DNA from: Rhizophagus irregularis
Taxonomy: Eukaryota; Glomeromycota; Glomeromycetes; Glomerales; Glomeraceae
Length of the DNA stretch: 64,000 bases
Direction of reading: 5' to 3'
NCBI RefSeq assembly: GCF_026210795.1
Contig: NC_089455.1
Location: 1,116,001 to 1,180,000 of the forward strand
Both the position numbers and the translations under genes were made by a program. Every line of letters begins with the position of its first letter. Within the stretch, counting starts at the first letter, position 1. The notes beneath the pieces were generated by a model. That model was not told the origin of the DNA. It searched no databases and saw nothing but the letters and a program-made list of their open reading frames with translations. Shown one piece after another: positions 10,293 to 22,500 of the stretch.

Positions 10293-12617
10293 ATGGCAAA
10301 TTTCTTAGGAGAAAGTTATATGGATATTGATGATCCAGAAGTTCACGAAGATAATGACGTTGACATGATTATTGAATCTTCGAGTAACAAAGAGGACGAT
10401 AAAGAACGTAACTTTTGGAAAGGCAGCACTAATGCTAAACCAGACAAGTTACCCATCAATAAAATTCTAGTCATTCTCATTAAAGTTAATAAGTACTAAA
10501 CCTAACCTAACTATTATCCGATTAGATTTGAAATTGAAGAAGGCTCGTTGGAGCTTTTACGCGTTTTTTATAAGCGATTTTTCCCATATAAAACTTATTG
10601 TTATTGGTTAAATTATAGTATAGGTAGTGTTTATAACTGAATTATTTAATAACTCTATAAATGTAATTGCTTCATGCTATTTATTATCAACAGATCCGAT
10701 GGACAAACCATTCCAAAATCGCGAATTTAATTTTGTTAAACCTGGTGATGATGAAGTTTATATGCGATACCTTTCATTCGATACTATCGAAGAATTCAAA
10801 AATGAAGTTTTAAGAGTTTGTCCAAAAAAAATTGATATTGGCGCGGTCTTCACAGCTAAAGTAATTTATCTTTAACTGATATTAACATATTATCCAAATA
10901 TTTATTCGTCATATTTTAATAACTAGCCCAAAGAAAAAAAATCATTGAAACTTTCAGCCTTAAAGCCTGTTGAAAAAGAATTGATTTTTGATATAGATAT
11001 GAATGATTATGATGAATTCCGAACCTGTTGCAGGTATTTTTTACGAATTCATTGATCAACAAAAGTAGCTAAAAGTCTTTCATATTCAATGCTCAAATTA
11101 AATTTAGTGGCGCCACTATTTGTGAAAAATGCTGGCAATTAATAGCGGTTGCTATTAAAATATTAGACTCAGCTTTAAGAGGTATATTATATTCTTCCAT
11201 ATAACCGTGTAAGGCTGTATTTCTGACTTATAGCTTTCCCACTTCAATACTAATAGAGGATTTTGGTTTTAAATACTTGCTCTGGGTATATTCTGGCCGT
11301 CGTGGAGTACATTGTTGGGTTTGTGATGAACGGGCACGTAAATTAAGCGATGACGAAAGAAAGTCAATAGCTTCATATTTAGGAGTTATTAAGGTATGAA
11401 ACTATGTCATTTCAAATACTGCTTTTATTTATTTAAAATCTGATTTGTTTGTTAAAATCTGATTGTCTATTTTCATTCTTGAATTCATTTTACAGGGAGG
11501 TGCACAACAAAACAAAAAAGTGCATTTGTATAAGAATTCGTTACATCCTTCATTAACGTACTTATCGTAAAAGTCAATTATTATGATTAATGTGTACTTT
11601 ACATTAGTTTAGTATATTGATTTATCATTATCATTTGTTAGTCGCGCTCATAAAATAATTGAGGAATACTTTGAACGAGTTATTTTGGAGGATCAAGAAG
11701 TATTGAAAGATGAACGGGAATGGACAAAAGTTCTCGAATGTATTCCAGATGATGGTAAATTTGGCTATCTCTATGTAAGAATTATAATCATTTCATATCT
11801 AATGTTCTTTAATATTAGGCGTAAGACGTAGGTTGGATGATGACTGGAGAAAAAATTCTTCTAGGCATTCGACTGAAAAATGGGATAATTTGCTTGCAGA
11901 ACTAGAAAGTTCTACAAAAATGACAAAGGTAAGTTTTATTTGATAACAGTAATCGAAACTTTAAACCAACCAGATATTTAATATTTATAGAATCAAAAGA
12001 AAGCTGATTCACTTAGAGTTTGTAAAATTGAAATTATGCTTCAATACTTATATCCGAGACTTGACGAAGCAGTTTCTACAAAAATGATTCATTTGTTGAA
12101 AAGCCCGTTTTGTGTTCATCCAAGCACCGGTAAATTTATAGTATTAAGCACAATATAGCAAAATTATGTTGTGCCTCAGTCCTAAGGCTATTATAAAAAC
12201 ATACCTCCCTCCTTCCTTATAATAGGGCGAGTGTGTGTACCGATAATACCAGAAGAATGTGAAAACTTTAACCCTATGGTAGTTCCTACGATCTCCTCAC
12301 TATATAATGAAATTAATGATTATGATAGGAGTCACGTAAAAAATGACGGAGAAAGAAGCTTACATGGTAATTAAGCAGCAATGTAATTGTTGTCATTAAT
12401 AAGTCAAAAAATAACATGATTTTTATAGATTATGAAAAGACTTCTCTTAGTCCATATATCAAGTATTTTGATAAATTCGTCCAGAGTATACTGAAAGAAA
12501 CTTTGGCAAAGAATAAAGGTATTTATAATTTCGCTAAGAGAGAGAAAATAAATTGGTATAGATTTAATAACATTTTTTTACATGATAGCTGCCATGCAAA
12601 TGTCTATGGAATTCTGA
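10293..12617 (+). CDS. PRI1: DNA primase small (catalytic) subunit
   Basis: Makes RNA primers in the Pol alpha-primase complex at replication forks. Thirteen exons: 10293-10447, 10526-10617, 10694-10860, 10927-11033, 11108-11181, 11257-11393, 11496-11557, 11642-11754, 11819-11928, 11991-12129, 12226-12366, 12429-12518, 12589-12617; all GT-AG, total 471 residues. Catalytic Asp160 and Asp162 lie in [11 protein letters not shown], and the third Asp is at 364 in YPRLD. A zinc site is formed by Cys172, 173, 179 and 182 ([12 protein letters not shown]). SGRRG follows in the nucleotide-binding strand. [15 protein letters not shown] is the family C-terminal signature. The N-terminus carries an acidic extension of about 50 residues before the conserved FFPYK motif. 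I start at the ATG at 10,293. The first intron (10448-10525) was chosen because it joins the acidic leader directly to the conserved region; it is the least certain junction. Confidence 0.93.
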
Positions 12618-13032
12618 ATTCAGATTACTAAAAGGGTAATATTGAATTGCTGATTCATTATTTTGTTATAAACAATATTTTAATTAGAGAGGAGTTTATT
12701 AACGATTTTCTTTTTAAATATCAATTGTAAAATGTGAGTTAATCCTTGCAATTGAATCGTTTTAAATACAGTATTGCCAAAATTACAATTTCTTATTATA
12801 AGACCTTTTTTTAGCTAATACTTATGAAATTTATTAGAGGAATATCTGATATTATATATACAAAGTTGTCAATGTATCTTTACTGATCTTCATAAAATGC
12901 GGAGCTATTCTTATATTATGATTACCAGAAATATGTTTTTATTAAAAATGGAAATTACTAATTATAATATTCATATGAATTATAATTCGATAACAAACCA
13001 TCCGAGAAGTCTAATTTTAAATAAAGAATTTT
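12618..13032. other. Intergenic between convergent PRI1 and TMA22
   Basis: Shared 3' region of two convergent genes. AT-rich. A short plus-strand frame at 12,897-13,100 overlaps the last TMA22 exon and is judged spurious. Confidence 0.6.
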
Positions 13033-14092
13033 TCATTTTTTTGATTTCTTTTCTTCCGTTAATTCAATATTATCTTCTGGAACCTACAATCAAGCATTAA
13101 AAAAAATATCTAAAAAAAAAAGATACTTTAATATGATAACTTACATTTGGCCAAGTCTCTAATATATAGTCATATAAATCATCCGAAACATCCCCTTGTA
13201 CAACAATTTCGTCAATTCCTTGATTATTTTTTACAACAGACGATCCGCATGCAAATTTTGATGCAAAATTTTTTGCAGCTTTCTTCAGATCAATATCTAA
13301 ATATAATCAGAAATATTAATTAAATTGGTAAAATTTTTTGGGAAGAAAGGTTGATACGAACCAAAATTCTGTAAACCACCAACATTTGTTACACTTTTTT
13401 TTTTGTTTCGTGCAATCCGTGTAATTGTAACTTTGGAGGCCTACAATAGTCAATAAAATAATCTTAAACCCAACACTTTATTATTATTATTAAAGCATCC
13501 ATATGTTAATTTACCATCTTTTTTTGCAGTTCGCGTTCTATTTTTGCAGCCTCTATAAAAACTGTCATTCATCAAAAAAAAATGCAATAACATTCAATTT
13601 ACTGTACAATTACAATATCGCACCTTTGGCTTTCTTTTTATCCTCTGCATCATTAGTTGGTTTATTTTCCAACGATAAAGTAGCTACATCATTCTCAATA
13701 TTCGCTATCAAATTTAAGTTTAATTTTAGACTCACATACTTAAACATGAGAATAACAATACAAATAAGCTTTACTTTGAGAATACAATTTATCGAATAAT
13801 TCTGAATGTTTTTCTTGTAACCATTCTTTACATTTGCTTAGTGTTGGCCCGTATTCGCAATACTATTTGGTTAAATATTTTTAAAAGTCAAGCGTGAATA
13901 AATTTGAGATAAACCAAGTTTAAAGATAATACGTACCTCTGGAGGTAACGAACATACTAATATGGAAATGAGGAAATATAAGTAATCATTTAAAGTATGT
14001 CGAAAAAAAATCAATCAAATACCTCCACAGTATATCACTTGTACTGCAGTTGAAGCTGAAGTCGATGGTGCTGGTGTATCTTGTTCTGACAT
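13033..14092 (-). CDS. TMA22: Density-regulated protein / Tma22 (SUI1 domain)
   Basis: Partner of MCT-1/Tma20 in ribosome recycling and re-initiation (known for the family). Eight exons: 14092-14023, 13956-13937 (only 20 nt), 13862-13775, 13704-13624, 13552-13515, 13440-13362, 13296-13145, 13083-13033; total 192 residues, close to human DENR (198). An N-terminal zinc site uses Cys22, Cys25, Cys32 and Cys41 (YCGVCSLPPEYCEYGP). The C-terminal SUI1 domain covers about residues 105-180, with the characteristic KVTITRIARNKKK start, the FACGSSV turn and VVQGD. A Lys/Glu-rich linker lies between. It is divergent from HOM6 with 156 bp between starts. The ATG at 14,092 gives the expected short N-terminus. 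Confidence 0.93.
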
Positions 14093-14248
14093 TTTTCTAA
14101 ATTAAAAAAAGCTTACTACAGAATCAAATATCAAATGGCATTTCTCTTCTCTTAATCTGATTGGTTAATAATGTGTGGCACTGGAATCATGTGATTATTT
14201 ATTGATTGCCTATTGTAATCCGACCATTTCTTGAAAAAAAGTGCAAAG
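14093..14248. promoter_or_regulatory. Divergent promoter TMA22/HOM6
   Basis: 156 bp between two start codons. Holds CTGATTGGTTAAT (inverted CCAAT box) near 14,157 and ATCATGTGAT near 14,188. No GCN4-type TGACTC site was seen. Confidence 0.45.
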
Positions 14249-15536
14249 ATGGTTAATATTGGAATTATTGGTGTAGGCCTAGTAGGATCTGAATTGATTT
14301 CTCAATTATCTGCTCACATTTCTCAAAATGGGACACCTACTTTCAAAGTAATAGCTTTAATGAATTCAACAAAGCAACTCTTAAGCAATTCGTCATATTC
14401 ATCACTTACTTTATCTTCCTGGAAAAATGACTTAAGTGCTAAAGGTACCACATCGAATCTCAATTCATTTATCAATTATCTTAGTGAAGCCCCAACTCCA
14501 TCAATAGTGATCGATAATACATCATCACAAGAAATAGCAGATTCATATCCTCTTTTTATAGAAAAAGGTTTACACATTGTTACACCAAATAAAAAAGCAT
14601 TTAGTAGTGATCTAAAACTTTACAGAGAAATTAGAGAAAAGGCTGCTGAAAAGAGAAGATTTATATATCATGAAAGTACCGTAGGAGCAGGATTACCAGT
14701 ATTAAGTACTTTAACAGATTTAATAAGAACTAAGGATAAAATTATTAAAATTGAAGGAATTTTTTCGGGAACTTTAAGTTATATTTTTAATGAATTTTCT
14801 AAATTGGATGGTGAAAAAAAAAATTTTTCAGAAATTGTTAAGATTGCCAGAGAAAATGGATATACCGTAAGTGGTTATTAGGGATTGATAATGGAGATAA
14901 ATGGAAATTGATTATTATTGATTGTTTTTAGGAACCTGACCCACGTGATGATTTGAACGGATTAGATGTTGCTCGTAAGGTAATAAATAATATAATTTAC
15001 TTTATTATCATTTTTTAACTTATTCAACGTAATTTTTTTTTCCTCGTTAGGTTGTTATTTTAAGTAGATTGACAGGAAAAGATTTGTCTTTAGATACATT
15101 ACCAGTTGAAAATATAGTTCCTGAATCATTACGTACTTTGGATAGCGCGACAGAATTTATGGCATCATTAACTCAATATGATGAATATTTTCAAAAATTA
15201 AACACCACTGCTAATAATGATCAACAAGTATTACGATATATTGGTGTTATTGACCCAATTGGTGACAAGAGTGAAGTTAAATTGGTTAGGTATGTTATAA
15301 TAAAAAATTTTGTATCACTATGTCACCTTTTTAATTATAATGAATTTCTTTGAAATTTTAGTTTATCATCTTCACATCCATTTGCTGCACTTAAAGGTAG
15401 TGATAATATTATTTCCTTCACCACTGAAAGATTTCCCAGTCCCTTGATTATTCAAGGTGCTGGAGCTGGTGCGGCTGTAACTGCATTTGGCATTTTCTCT
15501 GATTTATTTAAAATATCTGATAGAACATTATTTTGA
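14249..15536 (+). CDS. HOM6: Homoserine dehydrogenase
   Basis: Reduces aspartate semialdehyde to homoserine in threonine and methionine synthesis. Four exons: 14249-14866, 14932-14979, 15051-15289, 15362-15536; 359 residues, the same length as yeast Hom6. The N-terminal Rossmann motif is GIIGVGLVG (residues 4-12). TPNKKAFS at 112-119 contains the lysine pair (115-116) matching the catalytic lysine region. GAGLPV near residue 149 and GTLSYIFNEF mark the catalytic domain. Glu207, Asp218 and Lys222 in EPDPRDDLNGLDVARK align with the known substrate-binding residues. Monofunctional, with no aspartokinase or ACT domain. A TTG codon 18 bp upstream is in frame, but the ATG at 14,249 starts right before the Rossmann strand. 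Confidence 0.95.
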
Positions 15537-15746
15537 ATAACAAAAAAAAGTATTGAAGCTGAATTTATATTTTTTTATTTTGATGTCTTATAAATAAAAT
15601 TATATATCTTTTTCTTATTTGAAATCATTATTAATCTTTGTTAGCTTAATATTTTGGATGACGATATTTGTCAGTATCAGAATTTCTTGTCAAAAAATAA
15701 AACAGTTAATTCGCCTTTATTATGTAATTTGATGTACTATTTACAT

Positions 15747-16358
15747 TTAAGTTAGTGGATAATCCTTTTTAATCTTTCCAGCATTACCAATATTGTTATC
15801 CTTTAAAACTGCTAATCTCACCCCAATAATTCTTGTTATTAAATTTCTGTTTATAATAAGTTATTATGAAATAGTCGTCTATGTTTTAATAAATACTAAC
15901 ATGACTTTCTTGATGTTATCCGCTATGTTTCCTAGTGCGTTAAGTGCTAGAAATCTTAAATTTGGCAAGTAAATATTATTGATACTTACCTTAAGCAATT
16001 ACAAATATCACTTGTTCTTCTCTCTAAGATCCAATTTAATATTACCATTGATCGTGACGTGATAAATAAGTCTAGATGCGAATTTCAGTTTCTACTATAA
16101 TTTAATATTCTAAAGGTTAAGATCAGCTTGTATATTAAATATCAACCGTAATTATACTAATACACAACAACTATTTAATCGTTTTCTAAGTGATTTAACA
16201 ATTTCTTCAATTTCCTATTGTACTTTCATATCATTATCTTCATTATCTGATACTTTGTGGCTAACATTAATTTGTAAGGCTCAAAGCCTAGTTTTCTCCT
16301 CCTCGTTTTCTTGGCGAATCGATTGCGTAAAGTGATTTTGTGTAGTGTGACTATTCAT
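15747..16358 (-). pseudogene. Possible broken small gene, unidentified
   Basis: On the minus strand an ATG at 16,358 opens a polar frame (start MNSHTTQNHFTQSIRQENEE) with stops near 16,284 and 16,218. Further short open pieces follow near 16,080-16,000, 15,960-15,900 and 15,850-15,747, and the last ends in DYPLT and a stop. Pieces look protein-like but do not join in one frame with clear splice sites. It may be a decayed gene, or a real gene whose introns I misread. No family recognised. Confidence 0.25.
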
Positions 16359-16508
16359 AGTTTACTTTTATAGTTTAACTCGCAAATGTATCTGAAAAAT
16401 AAAAATACCGGCATATGAACTTTACAATTCACGTGATTAGCTAATTCCCGTTCTTATCAAGGCAAAACCATTAAACTAATATTAAACCGTAGCTTTTTCA
16501 GTGACAAA

Positions 16509-17629
16509 ATGAACCGTCTTTTTGGAACCTCAAAAAAGACACCAAAACCTTCATTAAATGACGCTATTGCTGCTGTATGTATTGACTTAAGCACTTCTCG
16601 TGTTCCTTTTAGTTTTTAAAGTTCTTTTACTTTATATTAGACGGATAATCGAGTTGATGCCGTTGAGGTAAAAATAAAGAAACTTGACGCGGAATTAGCT
16701 AAATATAAGGATCAAATGAAGAAAATGCGTGATGGGCCAGGAAAAGTAATTCAAAAAAACCAATTTTTCTTTATATTCTCTTTTAAATTTTCGAGAATTG
16801 AACTTTGAATTTTATCAATTTAACTTCGGATATTTAGAATGCAATCAAGAATAAAGCGTTACGAGTTCTAAAACAAAGAAAAATGTAAGTATAATAATTA
16901 ATCAGATTACTTTTAAACATTTTGATATTTAGTTTATTTTTGTTATTTTCTTTTTCGTATTCAGGTATGAAACTCAACGGGATCAACTTCAACAACAATC
17001 TTTCAATATGGAACAAGCAGCTTTTACCACCGAAAATTTACGTAATGTAATTTCCACAGTTGATGCGATGCAAATTGCTAATAAAGAAATGCAAAAACAA
17101 TACAAAAACATAGACATAAATAAGATTGAGGTAACACAAATATTTATTTTATTCTTATAATTCTTGTAAGTTTCAACAAAATTTTCAAACTTAATAACTT
17201 AATTCTAGAGTATTCAAGATGACATGGAAGATTTATTGGAACAGGCTAATGATATACAAGAATCACTTGGAAGAACATATGGAGTTCCTGAAGATATTGA
17301 TGAAGATGATTTGGAAGCAGGTCTGAATCAATTTTAAAACATCCTGTGCAAGGTTACAATTACTTATTATACCAATTTAAATTTAGAACTGGACGCTTTG
17401 GGAGATGAATTGAATTTTGAAGAAGAAGAAGAACCATCATATTTACAAGAAACACCTGAATTACCAAATACTGGACTTGGAGAATTGGATAAGACAGAGG
17501 TAAAGATAAATTAAATTAAGGCTCTTTTATTGTTAACATTAAGATTATATTTAATTATTTTAATTTAAATTATAGCCTTCCAAAGTAGATGAATCAGGAT
17601 CAGAGACTCTATTGAAGAATGCTGTATAG
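16509..17629 (+). CDS. VPS60: ESCRT-III-associated protein Vps60/CHMP5
   Basis: Late-acting ESCRT-III subunit that in yeast and animals binds Vta1/LIP5 and stimulates Vps4 at the multivesicular body. Seven exons: 16509-16574, 16641-16745, 16838-16884, 16965-17130, 17209-17320, 17387-17499, 17576-17629; 220 residues (human CHMP5 has 219). It starts with the family signature MNRLFG, then a basic N-terminal helix pair, [13 protein letters not shown] in helix 2, QSFNMEQA, and the acidic C-terminal [24 protein letters not shown] region that contacts Vta1/LIP5 in the family. It converges with RIB3, with 146 bp between the stop codons. Confidence 0.95.
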
Positions 17630-17775
17630 AATTATCTAATTTAATGAAAAATAAATTATTTAATATTGTTTGTATAATACTCATGAAACAATTTTTAAAT
17701 TAAGCTTTGTGGTAATAAATATTAATACAATAAAGGAAATTTAAATACTCTATGAAAGTGGGGAAAAAAATAAAT

Positions 17776-18759
17776 TTAAATATCTATAAGTTCATTATCT
17801 AATCTATATTTAATTAAATCTGCGATTGTAATTAATTTTAAATTGTGTTCATCTGCAAATGCACGACAATCATCACGTCGCGCCATCAATCCATCATCCT
17901 TTACCAATTCACAGATAACTCCAACAGGTTGCAAATTTGCTAATTTACACATATCTAAGCAAAAAAAAATCAATTATTAAGAGAATTAAAAGACTTAGAA
18001 TCAATTTTTTATTTAAAGAAAATTCATACCAACTGAAGCTTCTGTGTGTCCAGTTCTTTTCAGAACCCCACCTTGAGTATATCTCAATGGAAATATATGA
18101 CCTGGTCTATTAAAATCATTTGAATTCATTATAGAAGGATTAGCAAGTGAACGTGCCGTTAATGCACGATCATGTGCTGATATTCCTGTTGTTGTATCTG
18201 TAAAATAATATCAATTATAAAAGTAAATTCTTACGAAAAAATTTTTAGTGAAAAAAAAAACACCTTACTATGCTTATAGTCTACAGATATCGTGTATGCA
18301 GTTTTCATTTTTTCAGTATTGTTTGGAACCATTAGAGGCAATTCAAGCTGCTCTAACCGTTCTGGTGTAGTCGGTACGCAGATTAACCCGCTAATAAATT
18401 TATTGTTGTTAAAAAAATTCGAGAAATTAAATATTCTCACCAGCGAAAGTTACCTCGTATATCGAACCATAAATGCCATTTTCTCTGTAGTAATTTTTTC
18501 TGCTGCAATAACTAAATCACCTTCATTTTCTCGTTCTTCATTATCTACAACTAAAACAAATTTTCCTTGGGCTAATATAATAATAAATTTGGACATAAGT
18601 CTGAGGACAACGTGTATAACGAGGAAGTACCATAAACATACCGAAATCCGCGAGAGCATCCGGAATGGAATCAAACCGAATTTTACTCTCTACTTTTGGT
18701 GTGGTAGTTGTAGTAATCCCACTACCGTTCTTATATAATAGTACGCATTCTTTAACCAT
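17776..18759 (-). CDS. RIB3: 3,4-dihydroxy-2-butanone 4-phosphate synthase
   Basis: Converts ribulose 5-phosphate to the four-carbon unit of riboflavin. Five exons: 18759-18642, 18565-18454, 18390-18269, 18197-18030, 17954-17776; 232 residues, single-domain as in fungi (yeast Rib3 has 208), with no GTP cyclohydrolase II fusion. Metal and substrate motifs are [13 protein letters not shown] at 45-57, [23 protein letters not shown] and RPGHIFPLR, and GHTEASVD with the catalytic His. The first 20 residues with a Thr run (TTTTT) are an unusual leader. No FMN riboswitch-like structure was noticed upstream. Confidence 0.95.
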
Positions 18760-19575
18760 TTGTGTGATAAAAATTTGATAAAATAATAAAGTTTATTAAG
18801 GAAAAAACAAGAAGGATTTATAGATTTTTTTCATTCCTAGATCTTGATTTCGCATTAAGATTTCTGGATTTGTCATCGTAGCTTACTAAGCCAATTCAGA
18901 AATAATAAATATGATGGAATAAAAAATTATCCATCTAACGTGATATAATTCTATTGCGCTAATTGTTTCCAAAATCATGTTCTAACCCTCACTAATACTA
19001 CAATAATTAACGTCAATTAAATATTAAATAATATAAATATATTTATATACATTATCTGTTATATTATTTAATGGTTTACATAAATGAAAAAAAACGTAAA
19101 TATTGACTGAAGTTTACTCTTCGGATTTTTTTTAAATTATTTTAAAAATCTTCATTATTTTAATTTATTTTTGAAGGTGATGTCTTCTTTATACTTGTTA
19201 ATAAAATTCAGGTATCTTTTCTTAACCTCCTGGTGTTTCTGGGGACTTGAAAATTGATATATGTGTAGTACAAAGGCATTTTGGTCTAAATCGTTACTGT
19301 AAATTATTAAAATTCTCAATTTAGGCCAATTCCAAAGATCGGCACATAAGACTAACTGGTTTTCGAACCCAGTTTATTATGACAAATAAACTTGGCGACT
19401 TTATATTGGTTTAAATATACATTCTGTCAATGTCAAATCAAAGTGTAACATAATTCTTCAATTCTTCACGGGAAATTAATCGCCACGCCAAATTTTTTAA
19501 AAAAAAATTTATGTATAATAACTTTATTAATTATTAATTTATGAACAACATAATACATCGTTGTTATCAACAGGA
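18760..19575. promoter_or_regulatory. Divergent intergenic region RIB3/SEC16
   Basis: 816 bp between the RIB3 and SEC16 starts. A small palindrome, AACTGG-TTTTCGAA-CCCAGTT, lies near 19,352-19,373. A purine-poor, T-rich tract and an A run stand shortly before SEC16. No gene seen. Confidence 0.4.
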
Positions 19576-22500
19576 ATGGAAGGCAGTACCTTAAATAAAG
19601 ACCAAAAAATAGCTGGTTCTGCTGCCGCTTTATTTGACGATTCTTCTAGTCCCTTCGACGCATTCTTTGCTTCGGACACCTTTCCAACATCAACTCAACA
19701 AGACGACCAGTCTGCTGCTTCCTTTTTTGATAGTCTAGCTAACGAACAGCCCTCTCAAACTCAACAGACAACTAAAGACTATCCGTCTTATTACGAATAT
19801 AATCATAATTCAAATACAATACAGGAGAATGCCTACAGTCCAGTGGCAACTACAACAGGTGCTCAATATTATAATTCGACGACAGGATATGATTATAATA
19901 ATTATTACGGTGGACAATATATCTCCACTAACACTAATGGCGTTACAGAAGGAATGAATTCTTCTATGGACCCTCAATCAACTGTCGCTCAATATCAATA
20001 TAGTGACTATGCATATAATTATGATGCTTCGTATACTAATGACCAAGTTTATTCGCAATATAACTATTCACAGCAACAGCAATATTATGATCCTAATGAT
20101 CCATACGCATACTATTATTATCATGATCCGGCATATTCTCAAAATAATGCACAAAGCTCAATTAATGTAGAACAACAACAAAATTCGTTTCAAGGGCTTC
20201 CAGATCAGCCACATTCAAACCAATATGAAGAAAAGGAAGAAGTAGATACCCTAAATAATATGCGAATGAATAGTGTTGATAAAAGTACGTATAATGAATC
20301 AAAACAGTATGTAAATGATGTGTTACAACTCAATGCAGAACTTGCCGATGCCCCACTTGAATCGTCAACTAGTGATGTGAATAATTTTAAAAATCAAGAA
20401 TTTTTCCCAGATAGCGGTGAGGGAGAAAGAGAGAAGGGAGAAGAAAGAGAGAGTGATAAAGAAAATAGGGAAATGTCGCGAGAAATGAAGCATTCTACAA
20501 AGAAAAAATCCATTGATATTATGCAAGAGCACCCAACTATATCATCATCAAACAATTTGACATCATCAAATAATGAGGATGCTGCTGCAGTTGCTTTAGT
20601 TGAAACAATAGAAACAAATCAAGAAAGTGTCACAGTTACTTCTTCAAAAGTTGAAAATGATTTTATCGAAAAAGATGGCAAATCGAATGATTTAGAAAAT
20701 GAAGACCAAGAAGTAAATATTATTCATGGAGATGACCATGATATATTCGAATATCAACCTCATGAACTAGAAAGCCATCCAAAATCAGAACCTTCACAAG
20801 TTGAACCACCTATTTCATCATTACAAGACAAATCAAAAATAACATCAGAAATATCAGACGCGAATGAAATAGAAGAAATTAATGATAAATCAAAAGATGA
20901 ACAAACTAAATTGGATGACTTAGATGATTTAGTTCTAGGATCGACAAATAAATCTGGTACTTCAAAAGTATTATCGTACATAGAATTGGAAGGTGTAGCT
21001 AACACACAAGAGAGATATTCAATTTCAGCACAGGATAGTGATTTGACAGCTTTAAATTCTTCGTCGTATCAATATAATTATTCTGATCAAGATCATCAGT
21101 ATAATGGACAATGGGTTTCGAATGACGTAAACTATCAGTACCAAGAATATGATGCTAATCAAATAATAGGAGACACTACAACTAGCTCAGAACAAGTGGA
21201 TTATAAGTACAAAGAAAATGATTCTGATCAAACCACAAGAGACATTGTAAATTACCATTACGAACCCGCCACCACTGAAAAGGAGCAATCTATAGAGCAA
21301 TATTCGAATCGAGCGGGTGTTGATGACATCAATCAGTCGAATTACCAATACGACTCTAGTCAAACGACGGTAGAAAATTCTTCTGACATATATCATAACC
21401 AATCTACCGCGGTGGATGCCACCATATATCAAGGTTATGATATGACTGTTGATGCCACAGCCGAGCAAGAGCAATCCAATTATCAATATCAGATATATGA
21501 GACTAGTCAAGCAACAATAGATAATAAAGATACAACACACCAAGCAAATTATCAATATACAGGATTTGATACAAATCAAATTACCAATCAGGCGAGCAAA
21601 GACCAAACTAATTATCATTATCAAGAATATGAAACAAGTCAAGTTGATACAAAGACTGGAACAGATCAATCTAATTATCAGTATTATCAAGGATATCAAC
21701 CTATTACCCCTTCTCCACAAACATCTCCCCCTCCAATATCACCATCTCCAAAAGGATCAAGTTTAATATCCTGTCCAGATCCTCAATGTGGGGGTGGAAA
21801 TAAAGTTACTGCTAAATTTTGTTCAGATTGTGGAAAGCCGATTAATGTTATTATGAACTCGATAACTTCTGCAGTGAATATTTCTGAAGTGACCAATCTT
21901 TATAATAATTTGAATGCTTACTCCAAACAACCTCTACCCTATAGTCATTCGCAAGCTTCATATTCAGTATCATCATTTGCGTCTTACGGTAATCAACTTA
22001 CTTCAACGAATGATACAGAAAGAGATACTGGCGTTATATTAGATACGTATCATCTAGGCCAACAATATTATAGTTCTGATGATATAAATGATCCTCTAGG
22101 AAGATCTAAGGGATGTCGGCCTATTGTTGCGTTTGGATTTGGAGGAAAGATATATACTATGTTCCCAAGAACAGTTCAACGCTTTACTAACACAGATTAT
22201 AGTACGCCTATTACTAAATCTGCACCTGGTGCCTTTACCATTCGTGTTCTCAAGGATATCATTCCTGTATCAGACATTGCCGATTTTCCGGGTCCTTTGC
22301 TTATGGACAATAATAGAGGCGGTGTAAAGGCTAAAAAGAAAAATGTATTAAAGTTCTTAAATGATCAGATTCAAGTATCAGAAAATAATATAAGTTCTTT
22401 CAATGGCGGAGAAGTCGAAAAGGAAAAATTGGAATCTATTTTAATTGTCTGGAATCTGTTTAAAATAATGTTTGAGAATGAAGGCGCGTTAATCGGAAGG

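Noticed and set aside
12897-13100. Short plus-strand frame between PRI1 and TMA22
   Set aside because: Low-complexity Ile/Tyr/Asn composition and overlap with the last TMA22 exon on the other strand.
13503-13799. 98-residue plus-strand frame
   Set aside because: Lies antisense over TMA22 exons 4 and 5 and introns; no coding character of its own.
19345-19380. B-box-like GTTTTCGAACCCAG near the SEC16 promoter
   Set aside because: No A box or acceptor stem around it; it is a small palindrome.
21187-21720. 177-residue minus-strand frame rich in Ile and Leu
   Set aside because: Shadow of the Tyr/Gln/Asn-rich repeats of Sec16.
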